Source: Clostridiales bacterium (lineage in GTDB: Bacteria > Bacillota > Clostridia > Lachnospirales > Lachnospiraceae). From it: 64,000 nucleotides of DNA. Below the pieces are notes generated by a model. The model made no database searches and had not been told where the DNA came from. It was given only the letters and a program-made list of their open reading frames with translations. The stretch's first letter is position 1; the number at the start of each line of letters is the position of its first letter. The DNA is taken from the NCBI GenBank assembly GCA_023663185.1, contig JAMPHY010000001.1, positions 314,994-378,993 on the forward strand, written 5' to 3'. The position numbers and the translations under genes are program-made. Below, one piece after another: positions 44,166-53,320 of the stretch.

Positions 44166-46569
44166 CTTCCGTTTCCTCCTTCTCCCTTGTCAGATATACA
44201 TACAAATTCATTGCCGTCTTTAAATGCCTGCAGTCTGCCTCCGCATTTTCACCCTGATACCATTGGTACATTCTGGTAGAAAATTTCCGATAAGCGTCCT
44301 TTTGCTCCGGTGTGGCGTCCTTATCCGGCTCCAGCCTTGACAGAAGATACACATATCTGGCAAAATTAATCTTATCGCCCCGATTGCGAATCAGTTCCAG
44401 AAGGTTATACATGAAATTCTTCCCTCTTTCGTCTGATGTCTCGAAAAATTCAGAAATATGTCTGTATTTCTCATTCAAAACCTTCTGCTCAAACTCCTGC
44501 CAACTGTATGTACCATCGCTTACGATAATTTTCTTTCCTGCCCCGCCCAAGACCTCATGACTGCTTCCGTCCGGAAACAGTGTAACCGCATTTTTCTCCG
44601 GTAGTGCTTTGGAGCCTTCCTCCATGCCCGCGACTTCGCTGGCTATAGCGCTTATGGGATATCCCGGTGCATAAACGCCGATTCCTGCTGACAATGTAAG
44701 GGTTCCCTGAGTATATTTCTGAAAACTTTCCCGCAGATCCATAGCTATTTCTATAATTTCATTCCATGCCCCCACGATAAACAGGTCATCTCCGCCGGAG
44801 TAGCATATGACCGCATTCCGCTTAGAATGCGTATATTTACCAATCCTATAACAGCCCTCTGACAATATCTTATTTATATGACATTTAAAAAACAGGGATA
44901 ACTGCCTTGACAAAGTCGCTGTTCTGGATAATGTTACATATCTGTTCTGATTTTCGGGATTGGCAAATCCCGACACGAAAGCCTGTCCCAGATTGTCTAC
45001 ATCTGCACGCATGACGCCAATGCGCCGGATTCCCTCGGAAGCGCCAGCATATTCCTCGAAAGTTCCCAACGCGCCATCTACGCCCCTTGCCGCATAATCG
45101 CCAACCCATAGTTTAGCTGCTACGTGTTTTCCCGTGTACATTTCATTTTTACCGTATGCCCGCACAAAGCAGTCATCTCGTTCCATCTTTGACCGAAGCG
45201 ACTCTTTATTGTCGGACGTAAGATAATAGCCTCCCGGCAACGGTAAGGCGTTCTCACTCTCCTGCAAGGTAACGGTAAAAAAACTATCGTTCAAAATATT
45301 TCTTGAAAATCCTTCTATCGCGCTGCATATAGGGCATAAACCGTTCTCGTTTACCTTTGCGATTCTTTTACATACCACGCACTCTCTCGTATAATCTCCC
45401 TGTGTGCCTGCATTCAGCATTTTAATATCCTTTGCGGAATATCTGTGACTCTTTTGCCCGGAGAGCTTTTCACCCAATGTTTTAAAAATCTGTTCATAAC
45501 TGCCCTGGGGATTATTTTTAAGCATATTAGCGCTGCATGCAGCATATCCCCATGCTACATACAAGGATATATAAAATGTATCCAACAACCATTGATTGAG
45601 CTCCTTCATATACTGCTCCACAATCAATATAGTCTTTTCCGTATTTGCAAGCAAAAGATAACAATGCCCGCCGCCGGAATAAATAAGATTAGCGCGCGAT
45701 AAATGTAGCTTCTGCAGCAGACAGTCAATAATATGTTCCATCATGACTTCCAGATAGAAAGAACGTACCCGCAGAGTCCGCAGAGCGTTCTTGCTTGTGA
45801 TAGTATAGATAAAATCCTGTATGCCCGATATATCCATGGAATACAACAGAAACGCCTTTTCTTCATAGAATGCTTTTCCATTTACATAAAGACGCTCTCT
45901 GAAATCTGTCTCTCCCTGCACATCTAGATATTCCATGATACAGCTTGCCACTGCCGCCGTCAGCTTCAAATGGTCATAAAGCGAAATATCCGCCATCTCA
46001 TTTCTAGCTGTTGAGGAAGGTACATAAGAAAGATTTGCTTCCAGCACTTCCAGTAGTGAATCCACATACTCCCGGCTCCATTCCAGCCCGCGAAGATTGT
46101 CTGTCAATCTAACCTTTATCTGTGTATAAAAGGCTTCATCAAAAGCTCTTTTTTCAGATGTGGGATAATTGATACCATCTTTGGGATCCAGAGTCTTCGG
46201 TTCATAATATTTTTCTTCCGTATTCTTATTTAAAATATTAAACACACTCTGCAAAGGCATAGCCTTCTCAAAGCCCGCGTCTTCCGAATCCTTCTGCCTT
46301 CGGTCTGCCGCAGACGCGATATTATCCGCAAGATATACGATATATGCCAAAGCATTATCCTCTATATCGGCCCCTTTCAATGCTTCCGCATGGTGATAGC
46401 GCACACAATTCAGGATATCTGCATCCCATTCGCCTGACTGCACCTCATCCTTTAAATAGTCGTACCCGCTCTGGCTGTGTTTCCGTCCGTCATCTCCCTG
46501 CCTGTATATTACCTTTCCAATATCATGCAGCAATCCACCCAATACCAGTTTTACTTCTCTGTCAGTCAT
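44155..46569 (-). CDS. cas10: Cas10/Csm1, HD nuclease and cyclic-oligoadenylate synthetase
   Basis: 804 residues. N-terminal HD domain GGLLHDIGKVIYRQG...HSQSGYDYL for ssDNA cleavage, a zinc-binding CVVC...CPIC in the middle, and the second Palm domain with CYSGGDDLFIVGAW, the GGDD motif of the cyclase. Both active sites look intact, so the locus should cut DNA and signal to Csm6. ATG 46569 follows GGAGGCGGAG; a GTG at 46581 lies upstream. Confidence 0.95.
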   Translation of the reverse strand: MTDREVKLVLGGLLHDIGKVIYRQGDDGRKHSQSGYDYLKDEVQSGEWDADILNCVRYHHAEALKGADIEDNALAYIVYLADNIASAADRRQKDSEDAGFEKAMPLQSVFNILNKNTEEKYYEPKTLDPKDGINYPTSEKRAFDEAFYTQIKVRLTDNLRGLEWSREYVDSLLEVLEANLSYVPSSTARNEMADISLYDHLKLTAAVASCIMEYLDVQGETDFRERLYVNGKAFYEEKAFLLYSMDISGIQDFIYTITSKNALRTLRVRSFYLEVMMEHIIDCLLQKLHLSRANLIYSGGGHCYLLLANTEKTILIVEQYMKELNQWLLDTFYISLYVAWGYAACSANMLKNNPQGSYEQIFKTLGEKLSGQKSHRYSAKDIKMLNAGTQGDYTRECVVCKRIAKVNENGLCPICSAIEGFSRNILNDSFFTVTLQESENALPLPGGYYLTSDNKESLRSKMERDDCFVRAYGKNEMYTGKHVAAKLWVGDYAARGVDGALGTFEEYAGASEGIRRIGVMRADVDNLGQAFVSGFANPENQNRYVTLSRTATLSRQLSLFFKCHINKILSEGCYRIGKYTHSKRNAVICYSGGDDLFIVGAWNEIIEIAMDLRESFQKYTQGTLTLSAGIGVYAPGYPISAIASEVAGMEEGSKALPEKNAVTLFPDGSSHEVLGGAGKKIIVSDGTYSWQEFEQKVLNEKYRHISEFFETSDERGKNFMYNLLELIRNRGDKINFARYVYLLSRLEPDKDATPEQKDAYRKFSTRMYQWYQGENAEADCRHLKTAMNLYVYLTREKEETEDGE

Positions 46570-47308
46570 CTCCGCCTCCACTCATTTGCAATCCGCCCAT
46601 CCCTATTGCTGTCTTAATCCCCACGCCTGAGTATTCCCCAAATCCAATTAACAATCTGGCATACTTCGCCATGGTAGATGAGCCCGTTACCTTGATACTC
46701 ATCTCTCCTACAAAAGAAGGAATCTTAACGCTCTCCAACGGAAACAAAGCGCTCCTGAGTTTATATCTGATAATTCTGCTATTGTTTACAAGCTGTTCAA
46801 GAGTCTCCTCATCGTACATATCCATGTCCTCTGACGCTGCACTGTATTTATTCATCAAGCTCTGATAAATAAACCTAAGCTCCGGCATATTTATATATGT
46901 TCCGCCGCTCTTAAAGGACGTCGGCGTGAGGAACTTCACATTTATATATCTGTCATAGGTATCAGAATAAAATTCCTCCAAAAGTTTCTTTTGGGGGACT
47001 GTTTTCAGCTCTTTTGCACAGATTTTTACATGTAAATCCTTTTTCTCAATGTAAAAATCCTTAAATGTTTCATTCAAAAAGGGAGTGATAATCTTCTCAT
47101 GTGCTTCTCTTGTCAGAGTATTAATTACCCATACCTTTTCCTTTCCACTTGTAAGATATTGACTATAAGGCTTTAGACCGGAAACATGCAGTTGTTCCGC
47201 GTGATCTCTCTCTAGTCTTTCCATTAGAACGCCTTGCAGATTTGAGGATTGATAGTATCCAAAATCATCTCCATCGGCTTCCAGTTTCATCCTCAGTTGC
47301 GCCAGCAT
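46562..47308 (-). CDS. cas6: Cas6 pre-crRNA endonuclease
   Basis: 248 residues. Two ferredoxin-like domains; the C-terminal Gly-rich loop GFGEYSGVGIKTAIGMGGLQ is diagnostic. It cuts the repeat below the CCCC/GGGG stem. Catalytic residues of Cas6 vary and I cannot assign them. First gene of the operon; AAAAAGGAG precedes ATG 47308 and a TACAAT-like -10 lies about 25 nt further upstream. Confidence 0.92.
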   Translation of the reverse strand: MLAQLRMKLEADGDDFGYYQSSNLQGVLMERLERDHAEQLHVSGLKPYSQYLTSGKEKVWVINTLTREAHEKIITPFLNETFKDFYIEKKDLHVKICAKELKTVPQKKLLEEFYSDTYDRYINVKFLTPTSFKSGGTYINMPELRFIYQSLMNKYSAASEDMDMYDEETLEQLVNNSRIIRYKLRSALFPLESVKIPSFVGEMSIKVTGSSTMAKYARLLIGFGEYSGVGIKTAIGMGGLQMSGGGDD

Positions 47309-47409
47309 TACAAAACTCCTTTTTATTGTCTAGTTTTGTATCATTGTATCATACATTGGGCATTTATACAACCTACTTTTAGTTGCAAAAAAGGCGCATA
47401 GTTTACATT

Positions 47410-48131
47410 TTACTGTTTCCCTGCACCTTTACGCTGTAAATCCTTAACTAAATTAAGAGATAATTCTGTGTAATCTGCTATATCCTCCAATGACATTTTA
47501 CCTGCCTTAATCATACGAATAGCTGTCTTTTTTGCTTTATCTTGCTCGGCTTCATAACGCTCACTTTTGATATAAGATCTTATAACTTCTTCCTCGTCAA
47601 ATAAACTCATCATGATTGACACAACCTCCTTCTCCCTATCAAGCAGATATTCCCTTAACACATTTCTATCTTTACAGATACGAATTGTTTCCGTAACCGT
47701 TTTTCTTGTCCTGCCGTATCGCTCTCACAAATAACCTTAACCTTTACATCAATAGCAGTATCAACTCCGTCAAAAAAATCTTTTGATAAGGATATTGTAT
47801 CAGGAATATTTTTTCGGTCGCCTGTATATATCACATACAGTTCAGGTGTTGGCATTTTTACTTTCTTACTCTTGTATAGGTTTTGATTGGTACGTTCAAA
47901 ATAATCATGGTATGTCTGTGCAAGATACAGTAACGCTCTAATAATAATATTCAATGTCCATAGTGACTGCGCTTCTAACAGAATCATGAATTTTTCTCCT
48001 AAAAGGAATCCTAAATCATTATAAATTCCGTCAGTGAGAACATTCTTAATCGTAATGTCTGTCAATTCGTCCTATGTGGCTGTTTTATCCTCTTGGTGAA
48101 GTGCCTTGTATAATTGCAATAAAATTCGCAT
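47410..48131 (-). pseudogene. decayed Rpn-family nuclease gene
   Basis: Closely related to the intact gene at 382-1242. From the 5' side: a short ATG-led piece LLQLYKALHQEDKTAT, then an in-frame TAG, then LTDITIKNVLTDGIYNDLG... with the ExQ site LLEAQS, then a loss of about 20 codons after CESDT with a frameshift, then NVLREYLLDREKEVV to the stop. The N-terminal 40 residues are gone. Its 3' flank shares the TATGCGCCTTTTT block with the intact copy. Confidence 0.85.
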
Positions 48132-48156
48132 TTATATTACTTAAATCACTATAAAC

Positions 48157-50358
48157 CTAATACTCCCTATTAAGTTTATTATCAATAAGCCACTTAATAT
48201 CGTCTTCATATATGGTTTGATATTTTAATGAAAACTCCATGTCCGAGGTATCGACTCCATTAGTGGTATATGCAAAAGAAATCCTATACCGCCATTGCCC
48301 CGGATATACATCTAATGTTGTATTTATGTCAACCGCATTTTCTATGTCTTTTCCTTCTTTATAGAAAGAATAGGCGACGTCACCTGATGGGTTGAATACT
48401 TCAAAGCTTATAAAGGATACGTCGGTAATAGGCCGCCAGAAATAGCGTCCCGAACCATCTATCAGATTTTCCAAAGTAATTGAAATATCTATGCTGTTAT
48501 CATGGTTTACATAAAATCCGGTTCCGCCTCCGGCTGTTACAATAGGCATCATTCGTTCCGAAAAAGAAACGCCGGTATTAACGATATAACCATTTTGAAT
48601 ATCATTCTTAGTTTGCTCATAGGTTCTGTAATAATCATATATACGAGCGGACAACTGCTCATCAACAATCGAGCTATCTTCGATATTTGAAGTGTCCTCG
48701 CTATCTGTGACATCTTCATCATTGGGGATATCCTCGATATTAGCCGCATCTTCATTTTCACTATCAAATATATCATCAGACGCAAATCCCCATACGAATA
48801 AATCAACCAGCTTTGCGCTTACAACTGTTTTTTCAGCCGGCGTTTGATTTGTATTTAACCGCACATACCAAGTGCCGGGGTACACGGCGTCTGTCACCAT
48901 AATCATATCACTTGCAATGAGATACTCTTGACTGCCCGATATAAACCCATTTTGATTAAAGGTATATGTCCGTACCACTTCGCCTTTGGGATTAATTACT
49001 TCCAGTGTCCTATGGCTGTTCCCATCGGCAACCGCATTTAGTTGGATTTTCGTATTATGCTCCGTAATATTAATTGCTATCTCTTTGCTTGTCGTCTCTT
49101 CACCGTCTTTAAATCCGATGATTTCAACAGAATTGGTATATAATGAAACAGCGTCAGTCCCAGCAGATGAATTTGCCTGATTATGCGCATTAGCCGCATA
49201 CGCTCCTAAATAGCTAAATCCACAGACAAATATAACCGTAAACAGCAAAGCCGTACAAATCCCCCATTTAGACATTTTCTTAAAATTCATAATCGCATCC
49301 AACCTTTCTTTCAATAATTCCTTGCTTTCATTCAACGTGAGAGAAACAAAAGCGTCCTTGTAATTTCCACTGAGCCCGATTGCATTTATCAAGGTATCTC
49401 CATAGGCACGCCGCTCCTGTATATCAAGTCCCCGTATAACAGCTTCATCGCAGGAGAGTTCACAAACTCTGCTTATTTCACGGCTCATCAGGTAAACAAA
49501 CGGATTAAACCAATGTACGCAGACGCTAAACTGTACCAGCCATTTATAAAACATATCCCGCCGTTTGAAATGCGTCAGTTCGTGCATTATTGTATAGTCA
49601 AAATCCACAAGCGGCAGTTCGGCAGTAGGAAGTATAATACAAGGTTTGAAAAAGCCAATCAGCAGCGGCGATGAAATCAACTTATTTGTGTATAGCTCCA
49701 CATTGGTTTTTATCCCGTTTCGCTCCACCAATCTTCCAAATCGTTCTAATAAGTCAATATCCGCCACTTCCGCGCAGCCTGCTCTAATATATTTAACAAA
49801 GTCTTGATAAACCGTGATTTTCCGAATAAACAGAATAAGCACTGTCACAAGCCAAACTAACCAGAGATTGTTCCATACTACTGTTGCCGTATTTCTTACG
49901 AAATTATTGACTGTTCCTGCTGTTGCCACATTTTCCGCAAGGCTATTAATTGTCTCCGCTGTTTCTGCATTTTCCGCAGGGCTATTAATTGTCTCCGCTG
50001 CTGCCGCATTTTCCGCGGAATTGCCAACTGTTTCCATTGGCTCATCATGCAAATTATTTTCTCCCGCATTATTCTTTTCGGATATATCAGCGATATCCGT
50101 TGCACCGTCTTGCTGCATATAAGCGAAACCTATCCTACTTTGCTCCACTGCCCTGTCAAACCCTTGAAAAATCATGTTCATCAAATTTGTTTCCGCTGCA
50201 AACGGAAGCAACAGACGTGCAACCACCACAAGCCAAATATAATATTGCCATCGTTTACTAAGCCGCTCTTTGAACAAAGACCGAAGCAGCAAAAGCAGCA
50301 TAATCAGCAGAGTGCCGGAGACAGAAAGCGACAAAACAACTTTCAGCATTTCATTCAT
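48157..50358 (-). CDS. BlaR1/MecR1-like M56 sensor metalloprotease with large extracellular domain
   Basis: 733 residues. Membrane helices lie at about 8-25, 35-55, 160-180 and 375-395. The zinc site is MHELTHFKRRD (HExxH, about 265), with the third ligand in CELSCDEAVIRG. The outside domain (about 400-733) is not a beta-lactam-binding domain: I see no SxxK-SDN-KTG set. It holds two related beta-rich modules, each ending with a YPGxWxxR motif (YPGTWYVR, YPGQWRYR), joined by an Asp/Glu-rich linker. The ligand is therefore unknown. A loop near residue 113-150 has a 13-residue imperfect repeat (NSxAENxxxAETI). It overlaps blaI by 4 nt. Confidence 0.85.
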   Translation of the reverse strand: MNEMLKVVLSLSVSGTLLIMLLLLLRSLFKERLSKRWQYYIWLVVVARLLLPFAAETNLMNMIFQGFDRAVEQSRIGFAYMQQDGATDIADISEKNNAGENNLHDEPMETVGNSAENAAAAETINSPAENAETAETINSLAENVATAGTVNNFVRNTATVVWNNLWLVWLVTVLILFIRKITVYQDFVKYIRAGCAEVADIDLLERFGRLVERNGIKTNVELYTNKLISSPLLIGFFKPCIILPTAELPLVDFDYTIMHELTHFKRRDMFYKWLVQFSVCVHWFNPFVYLMSREISRVCELSCDEAVIRGLDIQERRAYGDTLINAIGLSGNYKDAFVSLTLNESKELLKERLDAIMNFKKMSKWGICTALLFTVIFVCGFSYLGAYAANAHNQANSSAGTDAVSLYTNSVEIIGFKDGEETTSKEIAINITEHNTKIQLNAVADGNSHRTLEVINPKGEVVRTYTFNQNGFISGSQEYLIASDMIMVTDAVYPGTWYVRLNTNQTPAEKTVVSAKLVDLFVWGFASDDIFDSENEDAANIEDIPNDEDVTDSEDTSNIEDSSIVDEQLSARIYDYYRTYEQTKNDIQNGYIVNTGVSFSERMMPIVTAGGGTGFYVNHDNSIDISITLENLIDGSGRYFWRPITDVSFISFEVFNPSGDVAYSFYKEGKDIENAVDINTTLDVYPGQWRYRISFAYTTNGVDTSDMEFSLKYQTIYEDDIKWLIDNKLNREY

Positions 50359-50732
50359 TTATTGCCTTCACCGCCCTTCCAATACTTTCTTAAATCTTCG
50401 TAATCATCAGGCGAAAGCAAATCCTTTTGAATAAGCGTGGAAACAAGCCCTTTTGCGCTGCCCTCATAGAGTTTATCAAGCAGGGTTTTGGTCTGCGCCT
50501 CTTGATAGTCCACTTCTAAAACAGTCGCCGTATATTGATTACGGAAACCTGTTTTACTTGCTTTTAAAAAACCTTTGTTAGTCAGGCGCGAAAGCAAAGT
50601 TATAATCGTGTTTTTGGTCCACGGAGTCCCTTTATCTTCTAATGCCTTGACAATTTCCGCATATAAAGCCATGCCTCCGTTAGCCCATATAATTTTCATA
50701 AGCTCTAATTCATAGTCCGATATTTGCTGCAT
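50355..50732 (-). CDS. BlaI/MecI/CopY-family repressor
   Basis: 125 residues. Winged helix ISDYELELMKIIWANGGMALYAEIVKALED...WTKNTIITLLSRLTNKGFLKASKTG, then a C-terminal dimerisation domain. In this family the paired M56 protease triggers cleavage of the repressor. No beta-lactamase or PBP gene is in the operon, so it probably controls itself and the sensor, and targets elsewhere. Confidence 0.92.
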   Translation of the reverse strand: MQQISDYELELMKIIWANGGMALYAEIVKALEDKGTPWTKNTIITLLSRLTNKGFLKASKTGFRNQYTATVLEVDYQEAQTKTLLDKLYEGSAKGLVSTLIQKDLLSPDDYEDLRKYWKGGEGNK

Positions 50733-50753
50733 TGTTATCCTCCTTATGTGGAT

Positions 50754-50790
50754 TACATTTTGTACTCCACTTACAAGATAACATTCTGTA
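50754..50790. promoter_or_regulatory. two BlaI-type operator half-palindromes
   Basis: TACATTTTGTA (50754-50764) and AACATTCTGTA (50780-50790) fit the TACA-N3-TGTA pattern of BlaI/MecI operators. They lie just upstream of the repressor gene, 16 bp apart. Confidence 0.6.
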
Positions 50791-50827
50791 CGCCAGATGT
50801 CAAGCCTTATATTTATAGTATCAATTT

Positions 50828-51160
50828 TTAGAGCTTGTCCGGTCTCTGAAGCCAGCCTTCCAGCAAATCTTCTTCTGCATATATTTCTTTGCTCTCATCA
50901 TCTATATCTAAATATTTCCAAGTTTTAACATAATAACCAAACCATCTCTCTTCCCTAAGAGCATCATTATTCATCCATAGATATTCAAAGTCGTGACGGT
51001 CAATATTTCTTGTATAAAATCTCACATTATCTTTTTTATGATGTAAAATTATATCATCCTGTAAAAAAGTATTGTCTATAGTTCTATAGGCGGCGTCTAA
51101 ATTAATAATGCCGTCTTTTTTAATTCTTTCTTCATCAAGTTCAATAGCGAAAAACAACAT
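50828..51160 (-). CDS. paralogue 8 of the small acidic protein array (long form)
   Basis: 110 residues, unknown family. Core marks shared by all eight copies: MLFFAIELDEERI start, YTRNIDRHDFEYLWM in the middle, a W-F-x-Y-Y-V-K-x-W segment and an acidic end with EEDLLEGW. Long forms end in RPDKP; this one ends RPDKL. Here WMNNDALREERWFGYY replaces the usual VNLAF. I chose ATG 51160 by alignment with the others; a GTG at 51172 lies upstream. Last gene of the array, 28 nt (16 nt from the GTG) after copy 7. The function is unknown; an immunity role is a guess. Confidence 0.65.
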   Translation of the reverse strand: MLFFAIELDEERIKKDGIINLDAAYRTIDNTFLQDDIILHHKKDNVRFYTRNIDRHDFEYLWMNNDALREERWFGYYVKTWKYLDIDDESKEIYAEEDLLEGWLQRPDKL

Positions 51161-51188
51161 AATAAATCTCACCCCGTCAATTTATAAT

Positions 51189-51512
51189 CTAAAAATCTTT
51201 ACCACGTTCATCATCTTCCAGCAAATCTTCCTCGTCAATAATGACGCCATCTTCAATATTGATAAATCTCCAGACCTTAATATATTTCTTAAACCAATCA
51301 CAATCGTCAAATGCTAAATTTACCATCCAGAGATATTCAAAATCATGCTTATCAATATTCCTTGTGTAATAATGAACTCCATCTTTAATTTTATATAAAG
51401 TAACATCTTTTTGCGCAAAAGTCATATCCAAACTTTCATAAGCTGCTTGTAGATTAATCTTATTGTCTCTTAAGACTCTTTTTTCGTCAAATTGAATTGC
51501 AAAAAACAACAT
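51189..51512 (-). CDS. paralogue 7 of the array (short form)
   Basis: 107 residues. Start MLFFAIQFDEKRVL; middle YYTRNIDKHDFEYLWMVNLAFDDCDWFKKYIKVWRF; short-form end INIEDGVIIDEEDLLEDDER instead of the RPDKP tail. It is nearly the same as copy 5 (51902) in the first 60 residues. No signal peptide or membrane helix; predicted cytoplasmic and strongly acidic. Confidence 0.65.
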   Translation of the reverse strand: MLFFAIQFDEKRVLRDNKINLQAAYESLDMTFAQKDVTLYKIKDGVHYYTRNIDKHDFEYLWMVNLAFDDCDWFKKYIKVWRFINIEDGVIIDEEDLLEDDERGKDF

Positions 51513-51547
51513 ATAAATTACTCCTCTTTTCTAGTCTAATTCAAAAT

Positions 51548-51886
51548 TTAGGGCTTGTCCGGCCGTTCTGGTATCCATTGGGAAATTATATCCTCCTGAT
51601 ACGTTATTTTTTTAGTATAATCGTTCACGATAATGAGCTTCCATACCTTAACATAATACCTGAACCAAGCTTCTTTTTTAAAAGCGGATTGAACTAACCA
51701 TAATGCTTCTAAATCTCTATCATCATCTGCATTTCTTGTCCAAAATTTCATATTTCCCATTTGCTTATATATAAAACAATTCTCTTCTTTAAAAGCATTC
51801 TCTATTATTTTGTTGGCAATATCCAATCTCACAAGATTTTCTTTTTTAATTCTTTCTTCATCAAGTTCAATTGCCAAAAGCAGCAT
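51548..51886 (-). CDS. paralogue 6 of the array (divergent long form)
   Basis: 112 residues, the most divergent copy: MLLLAIELDEERI start, FWTRNADDDRDLEALWLV in place of YYTRNIDKHDFEYLWMV, a basic VKVWKLIIVNDYTKK stretch, and an ERPDKP end. It has two extra residues in the TRNADDD loop. The changes at otherwise fixed positions suggest a different binding specificity from its neighbours. Confidence 0.65.
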   Translation of the reverse strand: MLLLAIELDEERIKKENLVRLDIANKIIENAFKEENCFIYKQMGNMKFWTRNADDDRDLEALWLVQSAFKKEAWFRYYVKVWKLIIVNDYTKKITYQEDIISQWIPERPDKP

Positions 51887-51901
51887 AATAAAACCCCCTA
51901 A

Positions 51902-52213
51902 TTACCGTTTCTCATCTTCCAGTAAATCTTCCTCTTCCAGAATGACGCCATCTTCAATATTGATAAATCTCCAGACCTTAATATATTCCTTAAACCAATC
52001 ACAATCGTCAAATAATAAATTTACCATCCAGAGATATTCATAATCATGATCATCTATATCCCTAGTGTAATAATGAATCCCATTCTCAATTTTATGTAAT
52101 TTAACATCTTTTTGAGCAAAAGTCATATCCACGCTATTATAAGCTGCTTTCAAATTAATTTTATCGTCTCTTAAGACTCTCTCTTCGTCAAATTGAATTG
52201 CAAAAAACAACAT
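51902..52213 (-). CDS. paralogue 5 of the array (short form)
   Basis: 103 residues. MLFFAIQFDEERVL start, IHYYTRDIDDHDYEYLWMV middle and the end INIEDGVILEEEDLLEDE. A longer frame to 52246 exists, but homology and a GAGGAG site place the start at ATG 52213. Pairs closely with copy 7. Confidence 0.65.
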   Translation of the reverse strand: MLFFAIQFDEERVLRDDKINLKAAYNSVDMTFAQKDVKLHKIENGIHYYTRDIDDHDYEYLWMVNLLFDDCDWFKEYIKVWRFINIEDGVILEEEDLLEDEKR

Positions 52214-52249
52214 ATAAATTACTCCTCTCTGCCAGTGCCAATTCAAAAT

Positions 52250-52582
52250 TTATGGCTTGTCCGGTCTTTTTGTCCATTCTTTCAGTAAGTCCTCTTCATA
52301 TCTGATTTTATTTGTCTTATTAGATACATCCAGAAATTTCCATTGCTTAATATAATAACCAAACCATGGTTCTTTCTTAAACAGCAAATTTACCATCCAG
52401 AGATATTCAAAATCGTGCTTATCTATATCCCTTGTATAATATCTGACTGTTCCTTCCCTATGATATAAAGTAACGTCCTTTTGTGCAAAAGTTGCTTCAA
52501 TACATTCATTAATAGAGTCCAAATCAACAATATCATCTTTAAGTATTTTTTCTTCGTCTAATTCCATTATAAAAAATAACAT
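52250..52582 (-). CDS. paralogue 4 of the array (long form)
   Basis: 110 residues. MLFFIMELDEEKIL start. The first 80 residues match copy 2 (52949) at almost every position, up to WMVNLLFKKE, so the two come from a very recent duplication or gene conversion. They then diverge (FLDVSNKTNKIRYEEDLLKEW against FVDIDDDTNEIEYEEDLLEEW). Ends RPDKP. Confidence 0.65.
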   Translation of the reverse strand: MLFFIMELDEEKILKDDIVDLDSINECIEATFAQKDVTLYHREGTVRYYTRDIDKHDFEYLWMVNLLFKKEPWFGYYIKQWKFLDVSNKTNKIRYEEDLLKEWTKRPDKP

Positions 52583-52621
52583 AATCAAACCTCATTTCAC
52601 TAATTTATAATCTAAAATTTA

Positions 52622-52933
52622 TTACTCTTCTTCGTCTTCTAATAAATCCTCCTCTTCAAGAATGACGCCATCTTCAATATCGATAAATCTCCACGTTGTT
52701 ACATATTTTTTAAACCAGTCACACTTATCAAAAGCCATATTTACCATCCATAATTCTACAAAGTCATGTTTGTCTATATTTCTTGTATAGTAGCGGATAC
52801 CATCTTTAATTTCATATAAATAAACATCTCCCTGTGCAAAAGTATTTTCTATGGTTCTATAAGCTGCCGCTAAATTAATAACATTATCTTTAAGTATTCG
52901 TTCTTCATCAAGTTCAATCGCAAAAAATAACAT
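52622..52933 (-). CDS. paralogue 3 of the array (short form)
   Basis: 103 residues. Start MLFFAIELDEERIL as in long forms, but the short-form end RFIDIEDGVILEEEDLLED. Carries KHDFVELWMVNMAFDKCDWFKKY. It may be a recombinant of a long-form start and a short-form end, which fits unequal crossing over in the array. Confidence 0.65.
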   Translation of the reverse strand: MLFFAIELDEERILKDNVINLAAAYRTIENTFAQGDVYLYEIKDGIRYYTRNIDKHDFVELWMVNMAFDKCDWFKKYVTTWRFIDIEDGVILEEEDLLEDEEE

Positions 52934-52948
52934 ATTAAAGACCTCCCA

Positions 52949-53281
52949 TTATGGTTTGTCCGGCCTTTGCGTCCATTCTTCCAGCAAATCCTCTTCGTAT
53001 TCAATTTCATTGGTATCATCATCAATATCTACGAATTTCCATTGCTTAATGTAATATCCAAACCAGGTTTCTTTCTTAAACAATAAATTTACCATCCAGA
53101 GATATTCAAAATCGTGTTTATCTATATCCCTCGTATAATATCTGACCGTTCCTTCCCTATGATATAAAGTCACGTCCTTTTGTGCAAAAGTTGCTTCAAT
53201 ACACTCATTAATAGAGTCCAAATCAACAATATCATCTTTAAGTATTTTTTCTTCGTCAAGTTCCATAATAAAAAACAGCAT
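52949..53281 (-). CDS. paralogue 2 of the array (long form)
   Basis: 110 residues, near twin of copy 4 over the first 80 residues. Ends EEDLLEEWTQRPDKP. 39 nt after copy 1. Ribosome binding sites of the array are weak to moderate GGAG types placed in the short gaps. Confidence 0.65.
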   Translation of the reverse strand: MLFFIMELDEEKILKDDIVDLDSINECIEATFAQKDVTLYHREGTVRYYTRDIDKHDFEYLWMVNLLFKKETWFGYYIKQWKFVDIDDDTNEIEYEEDLLEEWTQRPDKP

Positions 53282-53320
53282 ATCCTAAGTCTCCTTTATT
53301 TTTATTTGCAAGTTTTAAAT

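Noticed and set aside
50355-50732. BlaI/MecR1 pair as a beta-lactam resistance operon
   Set aside because: No beta-lactamase or PBP2a gene is next to it and the sensor's outer domain lacks the penicillin-binding motifs.
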